Shown: in pieces, positions 10,704-18,444 of the stretch | How the letters are laid out: each line of letters opens with the position of its first letter | Position numbering within the stretch: position 1 is the first letter of the stretch | Origin: JAVKSL01 sp039583695 | Lineage (GTDB): Bacteria > Actinomycetota > Acidimicrobiia > Acidimicrobiales > JAJPHD01 | Reading direction: 5' to 3' | DNA: 64,000 nt | Assembly (NCBI GenBank): GCA_039583695.1 | Contig: JAVKSL010000008.1 | Location: forward strand, 6,878-70,877 | Translations under genes and position numbers: made by a program | The notes under the pieces: model-generated | What the model was told of the DNA's origin: nothing | The model's database searches: none | The model's input: only the letters and a program-made list of their open reading frames with translations

Positions 10704-11510
10704 ATGCGAGCCCTTGTGATGGGGGTCTTGAATGTCACCCCGGACTCGTTTTGGGACGGCGGGCGCTGGGCGGATCCCGAGGCGGCCGTGGTGAGGGGCC
10801 TGGCGATGATTGCGGAAGGGGCTGACATCGTCGACGTCGGTGGGGAGTCGAGCCGCCCAGGGGCGACGCCGGTTGCGTTGGCCGAGGAGGCGCGGCGCGT
10901 GCTGCCGGTGATCACGGCCCTGGCCCCCCACGTGCGAGTGTCGGTGGACACGGTCAAAGCTGCGGTGGCCGAGGCTGCCATCGAGGCCGGGGCGACCCTG
11001 GTCAACGATATCTCGGCGTCGCTGGCGCCGCTTGCTGCGGCGGCTGGCGTGGGCTGGGTGGCGATGCACATGAGGGGCACCCCGGCGGACATGCAGCGCG
11101 CGGCGTGCTACGAGGACGTGGTAAGCGAGGTCTGTGAATGGCTGGCTGGTCGGGCGTTGTGGGGGTCAGAGCTCGGTTTGGGCGAGGTTTGGGTGGACCC
11201 TGGGATTGGCTTTGCCAAGACCGCAACTCACAACCTGGCCCTCCTCCGCCACCTCGATCAGGTCGTCGGGCTGGGATACCCTGTGCTTGTCGGCACCAGC
11301 CGCAAGAGCTTTCTCGGTCCGCTCAGTGCCCCTGCGGACCTGGGCCCGCGCACCAGTCCGGGGGATCGCCTGGAGGCGTCGCTCGCGACCGCCGTCTGGG
11401 CTGTCGAGCAGGGGGTGCAGATGGTGCGGGTCCACGATGTGTCGGCGACAGTGCAGGCTCTGACATTGCAAGGCGCGCGGCCCGTAGGCTGCGAGCGGAG
11501 GCCTTCGTGA
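10704..11510 (+). CDS. folP: Dihydropteroate synthase
   Basis: 268 residues. Joins p-aminobenzoate to 6-hydroxymethyl-dihydropterin pyrophosphate; target of sulfonamides. It shows MGVLNVTPDSFWDGG, the DVGGESSRPGA loop, SVDTVKAAVAEAAIEAGATLVNDIS, MHMRGTPADMQ, DPGIGFAKT, and LVGTSRKSFLG. All substrate-binding motifs appear intact, so it is expected to be active. Its stop overlaps the GTG start of the next gene by 4 bp. Confidence 0.95.
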   Translation: MRALVMGVLNVTPDSFWDGGRWADPEAAVVRGLAMIAEGADIVDVGGESSRPGATPVALAEEARRVLPVITALAPHVRVSVDTVKAAVAEAAIEAGATLVNDISASLAPLAAAAGVGWVAMHMRGTPADMQRAACYEDVVSEVCEWLAGRALWGSELGLGEVWVDPGIGFAKTATHNLALLRHLDQVVGLGYPVLVGTSRKSFLGPLSAPADLGPRTSPGDRLEASLATAVWAVEQGVQMVRVHDVSATVQALTLQGARPVGCERRPS

Positions 11511-12082
11511 CCGGGCGCTGGGCGGCGGGAATCATCCCGCGCAACTTTGTCTGGGTTATCCGAGACCACTTGGCAGTGAGCGAGCGTCCTGGCGGCTACT
11601 CCCGCAATCACCGCCCGGTCAGGCGAACCGAAGAGATCGTGTGGTTGAAGGTCAACGGTTTCACCCGGGTCGTGTCACTGCTTGGTTCGCCCCATAATCT
11701 ACACGCCTATGACGAGATGGACCTAGCATGGGCCCACCAGCCGTTTGGTCCCAATGCTGACCCCAAGGTCGTGCTGCCCGGGCTCTACGGCCGGCTCGAG
11801 CGGTGGCTGGCCGAGGGCGAGCGGGTGCTGGTTCACCAAGAGGAGCTGGGCGACAGGCTCATGGGGGCGGTCGCTGGATACTTGATCTGGACGGGAGGGT
11901 TGCCAACGTGCACCCAGGCGGTAGCCGGTGTCGAGCAGATGATGCGCCGGCGGATGGCGCCTGAGGGGCGCGAGCTGGTTCAGCTGGCATCCCAGCTGAA
12001 AGCGTTCCAAGGGGACCCGGCCCAGGGACCCCTCCCCCGAACCTGCCCGGACCCGCAATCTGGGCGACCGGATGGAGCCTGA
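11507..12082 (+). CDS. Dual-specificity-phosphatase-like protein lacking the catalytic cysteine
   Basis: 191 residues, placed between folP and folB with 4-bp and 1-bp overlaps. The N-terminal NFVWVIRDHLAVSERPGG resembles the start of cyclin-phosphatase/DSP domains, where a W-x3-LA-S-RPG pattern is common. The middle VNGFTRVVSLLG matches the beta-strand before the general acid loop. The P-loop region reads VLVHQEELGDRLMGAVAGYL: this fits the HCx5R signature except that Cys is replaced by Gln (H-Q-x5-R), followed by the usual helix. Thus the fold is probably that of a tyrosine/dual-specificity phosphatase without catalytic capacity by the standard mechanism. Dephosphorylation of dihydroneopterin phosphates is a missing step in many folate pathways, which makes its location notable. 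Role unknown. Confidence 0.75.
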   Translation: MTGRWAAGIIPRNFVWVIRDHLAVSERPGGYSRNHRPVRRTEEIVWLKVNGFTRVVSLLGSPHNLHAYDEMDLAWAHQPFGPNADPKVVLPGLYGRLERWLAEGERVLVHQEELGDRLMGAVAGYLIWTGGLPTCTQAVAGVEQMMRRRMAPEGRELVQLASQLKAFQGDPAQGPLPRTCPDPQSGRPDGA

Positions 12083-12489
12083 TGGCGCCGGGTGACCCCG
12101 CCGTGCCGCGCGAAGTGCAGGCCGGCCAGCAGGATCACATCCAGCTTCATGGCCTGCGGGTTCTTGGTATCCACGGAGTCGGGCCGGCTGAGCGTCTGAA
12201 TCCGCAGCCCTTCGAGGTCGACGTGGACCTCATGCTGGACCTGGGGCCAGCCGGGCGGAGCGATGACCTGGCCCTAACCGTCGACTACGGCGCCGTCCTC
12301 GAGGGGGTGGCCAGAGTTGTCGCCGAGAAGAGCTTCTGCCTGCTGGAGGCCCTGGCCGAGGCCATCGCCATCGAGGTCCGGTCTGATCCTAGGGTTGCGG
12401 AGGTGTCGGTGAGCGTGCGCAAGCTTCGACCGCCAGTACCCTTGGATGTCGCATCGGTGGGAGTGCGGATCACGCGGCGGGCGCCGTGA
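12082..12489 (+). CDS. folB: Dihydroneopterin aldolase
   Basis: 135 residues. Converts dihydroneopterin to 6-hydroxymethyl-dihydropterin and glycolaldehyde. Seen: QLHGLRVLGIHGVGPAERL at the N-terminus, FEVDVDLMLDL, DDLALTVDYGAVLEGV, SFCLLEALAEAIA, and the C-terminal VSVRKLRPPVPLDVASVGV. The ATG shares its A with the upstream TGA. Residues 1-18 before the conserved core are longer than usual. Confidence 0.93.
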   Translation: MAPGDPAVPREVQAGQQDHIQLHGLRVLGIHGVGPAERLNPQPFEVDVDLMLDLGPAGRSDDLALTVDYGAVLEGVARVVAEKSFCLLEALAEAIAIEVRSDPRVAEVSVSVRKLRPPVPLDVASVGVRITRRAP

Positions 12490-13013
12490 GCCGGCGCGCC
12501 TTTATCGGGCTAGGCTCCAATCTGGGGAACCGTCGGGCACTGTTGGAGGCGGCGGTTGCGGCCATGCCCGACGTGGTCGCCCTCTCCCCGGTCTACGAGT
12601 CCGACCCGGTCGGCGGTCCACCTGGGCAGGGGCCGTACCTCAACATGGTCGTCGAGCTGAGCACCGAGCTCGGCCCTCAGGCCCTGCTGGAGATGGCAAG
12701 GGTCCTCGAGCAGGGCGCTGGGCGCCAGCGGGTCGAGCGGTGGGGGTCTCGCACCCTGGATGTGGACATCTTGGTGGTGGGCGATCTCCGGGTGGAAGAG
12801 CCAGACCTGATCGTGCCCCACCCGCGATTAGCAGAACGGGCCTTTGTTCTGGTCCCCCTCAATGACCTGGCACCCGAGGTGGTGACCCGCCTGGCTGGCG
12901 ACGACTGGCGCGCGGGGCTGGCCGGCGGCGTCAGTCTGGTCGCGAACCGCAGCTCAGCTCAGCTCAGCCAGGTCCGCCGGTGTTGCCGACCTCGTATGGA
13001 GGCGCAAGGGTAA
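12486..13013 (+). CDS. folK: 2-amino-4-hydroxy-6-hydroxymethyldihydropteridine pyrophosphokinase (HPPK)
   Basis: 175 residues. Transfers pyrophosphate from ATP to 6-hydroxymethyl-dihydropterin, the step before FolP. Motifs: FIGLGSNLGNR at the N-terminus, SPVYESDPVGGPPGQGPYLN, WGSRTLDVDILVVG with the paired Mg-binding aspartates, and DLIVPHPRLAERAFVLVPLNDLAPE. GTG start overlaps the folB stop. Its 3' end overlaps the convergent permease-like gene by about 50 bp. Confidence 0.95.
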   Translation: MSRRAFIGLGSNLGNRRALLEAAVAAMPDVVALSPVYESDPVGGPPGQGPYLNMVVELSTELGPQALLEMARVLEQGAGRQRVERWGSRTLDVDILVVGDLRVEEPDLIVPHPRLAERAFVLVPLNDLAPEVVTRLAGDDWRAGLAGGVSLVANRSSAQLSQVRRCCRPRMEAQG

Positions 13014-13743
13014 GGACGGCGCTCACGATGTGTTCGCGGCTCGTGCCGATCTCGTCGCCAGCGTCCTCGAATCGGGCGGCGATGGCGGCCAGATTCTCGT
13101 TGCCGACGGCCTCCCGGAACCAGCGCGAGTAGTCCCCGCGCTCCAGGTGGGCCTGCCAGGTCGGTTCGTCCACCACCTCGGCCAGCTGGACAAACTCGGA
13201 CAGGTTGTGGGCAGCCAGGCCGGGTGCCCCCTCGTGGGAGCGGAAGACGAAGCACTGCGCTGAGCCAAGGTCGCGAGCCGCAGGATGGTGACGTCCTCGA
13301 CCAGAGCCGCCGGCCCCTGCCGGCGGGCCGAGACACAACGAACCCTGGGCCCGCGCAGCGCGCGATGTGTCGCCACTAGCAACTAGCCGGGCCAGCTCGA
13401 TCTGGGGATTGTCCTCGATGCCGATCAGCCGATCGCTGGCATGCTCGGTGGCCCTGATGATCTCATTGAGCTTGAGCTGGGTCGCCTGGTTGTCTCGGTT
13501 GTGGGTGTGCTGCATCACCACGAGAAGCAAAAGGGCAAGGATGGGCGCCCCAGCCGTGGCACTGAGCTCCCATGCCGACGAGAAGCCCACGAACGGCCCG
13601 ATGACCAACCATATGAACGCGGCGATGACCAGCAGAGAGCTGAAGGGGGGAGCGCCTGCGATGTTCCGGATGTGATTGGAGAGGCGGGGGAACCAGGGGC
13701 TAAGGGCCTTTACGAGAACAACCTGCGCGGCGAAGCCGCTCAA
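12964..13743 (-). CDS. Low-affinity iron permease-like protein with C-terminal extra domain
   Basis: 259 codons. Residues about 15-120 match the bacterial low-affinity iron permease family (PF04120-like): two hydrophobic segments (LLVIAAFIWLVIGPFVGF and APILALLLLVVMQH), then the family tail HNRDNQATQLKLNEIIRATE. A Gly/Arg-rich join follows, then about 90 residues containing CFVFRSHEGAPGLAAHNLSE and ERGDYSRWFREAVGNENLA, which resemble a DUF5752-type module known near HAD hydrolases; this second assignment is from memory and weak. The TTG start and first 14 codons lie inside a 106-bp palindromic repeat, so the original 5' end may have been replaced. The composition of the join suggests a past frameshift. 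Function as iron transporter unproven. Confidence 0.6.
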   Translation of the reverse strand: MSGFAAQVVLVKALSPWFPRLSNHIRNIAGAPPFSSLLVIAAFIWLVIGPFVGFSSAWELSATAGAPILALLLLVVMQHTHNRDNQATQLKLNEIIRATEHASDRLIGIEDNPQIELARLVASGDTSRAARAQGSLCLGPPAGAGGSGRGRHHPAARDLGSAQCFVFRSHEGAPGLAAHNLSEFVQLAEVVDEPTWQAHLERGDYSRWFREAVGNENLAAIAARFEDAGDEIGTSREHIVSAVLTLAPPYEVGNTGGPG

Positions 13744-13806
13744 ATGCGGTCCTCATCAGGGCTATAGCTGAGCCAGCCGCCCAGGTTGTTCTCTGCCAGG
13801 CCCTAA
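13701..13806. repeat. 106-bp near-palindromic repeat, copy A
   Basis: Begins TAAGGGCCTTTACGAGAA and ends TTCTCTGCCAGGCCCTAA. The two arms of about 30 bp are inverted copies (AGAACAACCTGGGCGGC-type against GCCGCCCAGGTTGTTCT-type) around a 40-bp centre containing CAAATGCGGTCCTCATCAGG. It is 99/106 identical, in the same orientation, to 52201-52306. It overlaps the 5' end of the iron-permease-like gene and lies upstream of marR. Confidence 0.93.
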
Positions 13807-13911
13807 CCGGGCTCATGGCGTGATCGCGATCGTGGGCCCGCCCGCGGGCCAATCCTCTGGTCAGGATCATCCGAGCTGGCAAGCTCCCGTCTCGCCGGCA
13901 AGATGGTTTGG

Positions 13912-13922
13912 TAGTCGAACTA
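13912..13922. promoter_or_regulatory. Possible MarR operator
   Basis: TAGTCGAACTA, an inverted repeat TAGT-CGA-ACTA 18 bp upstream of the marR start. Such TAGT/ACTA half-sites are common in MarR-regulated exporter promoters. No test of binding is possible here. Confidence 0.35.
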
Positions 13923-13940
13923 ACTTGCTACGTTGTGTCC

Positions 13941-14396
13941 ATGAGCGAGTCGCCCAACGTCAATGTGGCGTCGGAGCCTGTCGAAGCGGTTCGGGCCCTG
14001 GCTCGGGCCTCGCGCGTGTTGGATCGGTGCTCGGGTGAGCTCAGTCTGGCTCACTACCGCGTGTTGTCGGCGATTGCCTCGGGCGATCAAAGAGCCTCGC
14101 GGATCGCGCTCAAGCTTGCCATGGGCAAACCGACCGTCAGCGCGACGGTGGAATCGCTGTTCCAGCGCGGCTTGTTGACCCGTTCGGGAGTGCAAGGCGA
14201 TCAGCGAGCCGCAGCGCTGCATCTGACCCCGGAGGGCGAGCTGATTCTCGGGAGAGTCGAGGCCACTATGAGCGAGCGGGTCAAGGACCTGTGCGACCGG
14301 ACACCCGAACCCGCGCAAGTGATGCAGGCGCTGGCCTGGATCGGAGCGGCAATCGAAGCCATGGCGGCTGAGGCCCACTCCAGGGTAACCAAGTGA
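13941..14396 (+). CDS. MarR-family transcriptional regulator
   Basis: 151 residues. Winged helix-turn-helix: LSLAHYRVLSAIASGDQRAS, then recognition region KLAMGKPTVSATVESLFQRGLL, wing VQGDQRAAALHLTPEG, and a C-terminal dimerisation helix. ATG 13941 is chosen over an earlier GTG at 13908 because the possible operator TAGT-CGA-ACTA would otherwise be inside the gene. Its stop overlaps the GTG of the fused ABC exporter by 4 bp, so it very likely controls that exporter and itself in response to a small molecule. Confidence 0.9.
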   Translation: MSESPNVNVASEPVEAVRALARASRVLDRCSGELSLAHYRVLSAIASGDQRASRIALKLAMGKPTVSATVESLFQRGLLTRSGVQGDQRAAALHLTPEGELILGRVEATMSERVKDLCDRTPEPAQVMQALAWIGAAIEAMAAEAHSRVTK

Positions 14397-17300
14397 GCAC
14401 CGAACGTCGGGCCACAGCGGGGCCGACCCCGCGCGCCGACCCCCCCACCAAGGCGGGGCCGACCCCCCGCGCCGACCCTCCCACCACCGCTGAGCAGCCA
14501 GGATGGGTGCGCCGGCTGTGGGGATACATGCTCCGGCACCGGCGGGACGTGGTCTTGTCGCTTGGCGGCGCGGTTCTTGGGAGCGCGTGCCTGGCAGTGG
14601 TCCCCCTCATCGAGCGCCAGATCGTCGACGGCGTCATCATCAAGCACACCTCCGCGCTCTGGCCCTGGCTGATGGCCCTGATCGCACTGGCGGTAGCCGC
14701 CTTCGGGTTCGCCTACCTCCGGCGCTACCGGGGTGGTCGGATGGCACTTGCCGTGCAGTACGACTTGCGCAACGACATGCACGACCACCTGTGCTCGATG
14801 GACTTCGCCAACCTGGACCGCATGCCCACTGGTCAGGTGGTCGGGCGGGCCAACTCCGACTCGGCCCTGGTACAGGGGCTTCTCAGCTACTTCCCGATCA
14901 TGAGCGGCAACGTCTTGCTGATGCTGGCCTCCCTTGGCGTTATGATCTACCTGGCGCCCCTGCTGGCCCTCGTGGGTGTGGTTCTCGTGCCCGCGCTCGT
15001 GGCGATCTCGTACCGCATGCGGTCGCGGGTCTTTCCTGCCACCTGGGACGCCCAGCAGCGCGAAGGTGACGTGATCCAGTTGGTGGACGAGGGCGTCAAC
15101 GGCGTGCGGGTGGTGAAGGCCTTTGGCCAGGAGGACCGGGAGTTGGGGCGTGTGGTCGATGCGGCATCGACGCTCTACGGGTCGCAGATGCGGGCGGTCC
15201 GGCTCCAATCTCGCTACCAGCCCCTGCTCGAGGCGGTGCCCACCGTCGGCCAGCTAGCCGTCCTTGCCCTCGGCGGTTACCTGGCCCTGCGCCACCGGAT
15301 CACCCTCGGGACCTTCCTGGCTTTTTCGACCTACGTCGCCCAGATGATGGCGCCAGCTCGCCGCCTTGCGGGCGTCCTCACCATCGGCCAGCAAGCCCGG
15401 GCAGGCCTCGAGCGAATCTTCCAGCTCCTTGATCTCCGCCCGCAGGTCACCGACCCACCCGGAGCCGTCGAGCTTGCCGAGCTGAGAGGTGAGATCGATC
15501 TCTGCGATGTCCACTTTGCTTACCAAGGGGGCAAGCGTGTGCTGGAGGGCTTCTACCTTCACGTTCGCCCCGGCGAGCGGGTGGCTCTCGTGGGGCCCAG
15601 CGGGTGCGGGAAGTCGACCGCGGCCATGCTTATCTCGCGCTTCTACGACCCCGACCAGGGAGCCGTGCTGGTCGACGGGCACGATGTGCGGGACCTATCG
15701 TTGCGCTCTTTGCGTCGCCAGGTCGGCGTGGTGTTCGAAGAGAGCTTCTTGTTCTCGGTCACGGTGCGCTCCAACATCGCCTACGGGTGTCCCGACGCCA
15801 CCGACGCGCAGGTCGAGGCGGCGGCTCGGGTCGCCCAGGCTCACGAGTTCATCGAGCAGCTCCCACGGGGTTATGACACCGTTGTGGGGGAGAGGGGCCT
15901 GAGCCTCTCGGGCGGGCAACGTCAGCGCATCGCCCTCGCCCGGGCGATCCTGTACGACCCGCGGATCCTGATCCTCGACGACGCGACCAGCGCCATAGAC
16001 GCCACGATCGAAGAGTCCATACGCGATGCCCTCCGCAGTGTCCTGGCCGCTCGGACCACCCTGCTCATCGCCCATCGTCGTTCCACCCTGCATCTGGCTG
16101 ACCGGATTGTTGTCATGGAGCACGGCCGGGTCGTGGAGGAGGGGACCCACGACGAGCTACTTGTGAGCAGTGCCACCTACCGCCGCCTGCTGGCAGGGCT
16201 GGACGACGGCGGGGCCCAGCGGGCCGGTGCCCGGATCGAGGCACTGGCGGCCATCGTCGCGCCCGGCGGGCCCGGCGGCACCACCGCGCCCGGCGGACCC
16301 GGCGGCACCACTGACTCAACCGTGCCGGGGGGCACCACCGACCCGGCGTGGACCGCTGCGAGCCGGGGTGTGGACGGCTGTCGAGTTGGCGTGCGGACCA
16401 TCGGGGCACCGAGCCTGGGCCCAGGTCTTCGAGCCGGGGGAGGAGGCTGGCGCCTGAACCTGGCGCCCACCCCCGAGCTCCTGGCTCGTGTGGAGTCGCT
16501 GCGACCAGTGCGCGACTCGCCCTCCCTCGACCTGGCAACGGAGTCCAGGCACGATCGGGCCTTCAGCCTGGGACGATTGCTGTCCGAGTTCAGAAAGCCG
16601 CTCCTCATCGGCCTGGCATTGGTGATCCTGGACGCGCTTGCGTCTCTGGCCGGTCCGATCCTGGTCAAGACGGGGATAGACAGCGGGGTGTCGGTCGGCT
16701 CGGCGACCGTGCTGTTCGTGGCCTCGGGTGTCTACCTCATGATCACCCTGGCCGACCTGATCGTCGAGATTGGCGACACCTTCGTCACGGGCCGTGCCGC
16801 CCAGCGGATCATGCTGTCACTGCGGATCCGGATCTGGGCGCAACTTCAGCGCCTGTCGCTCGACTACTACGAGCGCGAGATGGCTGGGCGGATCATGACC
16901 CGCATGACCACCGATGTCGATCAGTTCGAGTCGCTCATCGAGAATGGGCTGCTCTCGGCGCTGGTCGCGATCGTCACCTTCGTCGGCGTGGGCGCGGCGC
17001 TGCTATTGATCAACCCCAATCTCGGGCTCCTCACCCTCACCGTGGTGGTCCCGCTGGCTGTCGCCACGGTCGCCTTCCGCCGCCGGGCGGCCCGCCTCTA
17101 CGACATGGCTCGGGAGCGGATCGCCATTGTCAACGCAGACTTCCAAGAGAGCCTTTCGGGCGTGCGGGTGGCGCAGGCTTTCGTCCACGAGACCGAGACC
17201 AAGCGGCGCTTTCACCGGCTCGGTCTCGACTATCTCGAAACGCGCGTGGCCGCCCAGCGACTGGTGGCCACCTATTTCCCGTTCGTCCAGCTCCTCTCGG

Positions 17301-18388
17301 CGGCCGCCGACGCGATCGTGCTTGGGGTGGGGGCGGGACTGGTCTTGAGGGGGCAGCTCAGCTCCGGCGCTCTGATTGCATTCATCCTCTACATAGACCT
17401 GTTCTTCTCGCCGATCCAGCAGCTCTCCCAGGTCTTCGACTCCTGGCAGCAGACCCGGGTCTCGGTCAGTCGCATCTCCGGGCTCATGGCTCTCGATACC
17501 CTCACGCCTCAGCCGGACCAACCTGTGGTGCCCAGGCGGCTGAGCGGCGCCATCACCATAGACAACGTCCGGTTCTCCTATCCCACGTCGCCCGGCCGGC
17601 CAGCTGGCTCCGAGCGGCGCGGCCCAACCGATCCCCGGGACCTCCGATCGCCGGATGCGATTCCCACCAAGCCGCCTGAGGCGCTTCGAGGTATCGACCT
17701 GCGCATAGAAGCAGGGGAGACGGTGGCGCTGGTGGGTGAGACCGGAGCAGGCAAGTCGACGGTGATGAAGCTGTTAGCCCGCTTCTACGACCCCGATGAG
17801 GGCGCCGTGAGTGTCGACGGGCACGAGCTTTCGGCGCTCGACCTTCGGAGCTTTCGTCGTCAGCTCGGCTACGTGCCCCAGGAGGCCTTCCTGTTCTCCG
17901 GCACGATCCGGGACAACATCGCCTACGGGCGGCCTGAGGCGGTGGACGCCGAGATAGAGGCGGCGGCGCGGGCGGTTGGGGCACACGACTTCGTCGCCGA
18001 GCTGCCCGGCGGTTACCTGCACGAGATATCGGAGCGGGGGAGGTCGCTGTCGGCCGGCCAGCGGCAGCTGATCGCCCTGGCCCGCGCCGAGCTGGTCGAT
18101 CCCGTCGTGCTCCTGCTGGACGAAGCCACCTCCAATCTCGACCTGGCGACCGAGGCGCGGGTGGCTGCAGCCATGCAGCAAGTCTCGAACGGCCGCACCA
18201 CCGTGGTGATCGCGCACCGACTCGAAACGGCAAAGGCGGCTGATCGGATCGTGGTGCTGGACAAGGGTCAGGTGGCCGAGGTTGGCACGCATGAGGAGCT
18301 GCTGAAGAGAGCGGGGCGGTACTCTTTGATGTGGCAGGCGTTCGAGATGGTTGGCAGCGGGGAGCCGGAGGTCCGAACTGTCGCATAG
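14393..18388 (+). CDS. Fused heterodimer-type ABC exporter (TMD-NBD-TMD-NBD)
   Basis: 1331 residues, two full ABC exporter halves in one chain. Half 1: TMD about 45-330, Walker A GPSGCGKST, signature LSLSGGQRQR, Walker B ILILDDATSAID (Asp in place of the catalytic Glu). A Gly/Pro/Thr-rich linker about 615-650 follows. Half 2: TMD about 735-1035, Walker A GETGAGKST, signature RSLSAGQRQL, Walker B VVLLLDEATSNLD (Glu present). So one composite ATP site is canonical (half 2 Walker motifs plus half 1 LSGGQ) and one is degenerate, as in TM287/288 or BmrCD. The N-terminus has a duplicated 12-residue Pro-rich unit. Mycobacterial Rv0194 is a comparable fused exporter. Likely multidrug or lipid export, under the adjacent MarR regulator. 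Confidence 0.92.
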   Translation: MSTERRATAGPTPRADPPTKAGPTPRADPPTTAEQPGWVRRLWGYMLRHRRDVVLSLGGAVLGSACLAVVPLIERQIVDGVIIKHTSALWPWLMALIALAVAAFGFAYLRRYRGGRMALAVQYDLRNDMHDHLCSMDFANLDRMPTGQVVGRANSDSALVQGLLSYFPIMSGNVLLMLASLGVMIYLAPLLALVGVVLVPALVAISYRMRSRVFPATWDAQQREGDVIQLVDEGVNGVRVVKAFGQEDRELGRVVDAASTLYGSQMRAVRLQSRYQPLLEAVPTVGQLAVLALGGYLALRHRITLGTFLAFSTYVAQMMAPARRLAGVLTIGQQARAGLERIFQLLDLRPQVTDPPGAVELAELRGEIDLCDVHFAYQGGKRVLEGFYLHVRPGERVALVGPSGCGKSTAAMLISRFYDPDQGAVLVDGHDVRDLSLRSLRRQVGVVFEESFLFSVTVRSNIAYGCPDATDAQVEAAARVAQAHEFIEQLPRGYDTVVGERGLSLSGGQRQRIALARAILYDPRILILDDATSAIDATIEESIRDALRSVLAARTTLLIAHRRSTLHLADRIVVMEHGRVVEEGTHDELLVSSATYRRLLAGLDDGGAQRAGARIEALAAIVAPGGPGGTTAPGGPGGTTDSTVPGGTTDPAWTAASRGVDGCRVGVRTIGAPSLGPGLRAGGGGWRLNLAPTPELLARVESLRPVRDSPSLDLATESRHDRAFSLGRLLSEFRKPLLIGLALVILDALASLAGPILVKTGIDSGVSVGSATVLFVASGVYLMITLADLIVEIGDTFVTGRAAQRIMLSLRIRIWAQLQRLSLDYYEREMAGRIMTRMTTDVDQFESLIENGLLSALVAIVTFVGVGAALLLINPNLGLLTLTVVVPLAVATVAFRRRAARLYDMARERIAIVNADFQESLSGVRVAQAFVHETETKRRFHRLGLDYLETRVAAQRLVATYFPFVQLLSAAADAIVLGVGAGLVLRGQLSSGALIAFILYIDLFFSPIQQLSQVFDSWQQTRVSVSRISGLMALDTLTPQPDQPVVPRRLSGAITIDNVRFSYPTSPGRPAGSERRGPTDPRDLRSPDAIPTKPPEALRGIDLRIEAGETVALVGETGAGKSTVMKLLARFYDPDEGAVSVDGHELSALDLRSFRRQLGYVPQEAFLFSGTIRDNIAYGRPEAVDAEIEAAARAVGAHDFVAELPGGYLHEISERGRSLSAGQRQLIALARAELVDPVVLLLDEATSNLDLATEARVAAAMQQVSNGRTTVVIAHRLETAKAADRIVVLDKGQVAEVGTHEELLKRAGRYSLMWQAFEMVGSGEPEVRTVA
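14417..14488 (+). repeat. 36-bp direct repeat, two units, in exporter N-terminus
   Basis: Two adjacent 36-bp units encode AGPTPRADPPT(K/T) twice. The in-frame duplication lengthens the cytosolic N-terminal tail without touching the TMD. Confidence 0.85.
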
Positions 18389-18405
18389 GGCCCGGCGGCC
18401 GGGCC
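18389..18405 (+). terminator. Hairpin just after the ABC exporter stop
   Basis: GGCCCGGCGGCCGGGCC starts at the base after the TAG; arms GGCCCGG/CCGGGCC pair around a 3-base loop. No T-run follows, so this is a possible terminator or 3'-end stabiliser only. Confidence 0.4.
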
Positions 18406-18444
18406 AACCGGGGCGTACCCCTAAAGTCCGACTCTCCCGTGCCG

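Noticed and set aside
11138..11506. Longer start for the phosphatase-like gene
   Set aside because: That part is the shadow of folP in another frame with no protein character.
13023..13382. Separate small gene inside the iron-permease-like region
   Set aside because: Another frame has a short plausible stretch (ALVEDVTILRLATLAQ), but the rest is Ser/Pro/Trp-rich shadow sequence. Kept only as a hint of an old frameshift.
13701..13806. The 106-bp element as an integron attC site
   Set aside because: Length and palindrome fit, but the required RYYYAAC...GTTRRRY ends are in the wrong orientation and differ in sequence; no integrase nearby.
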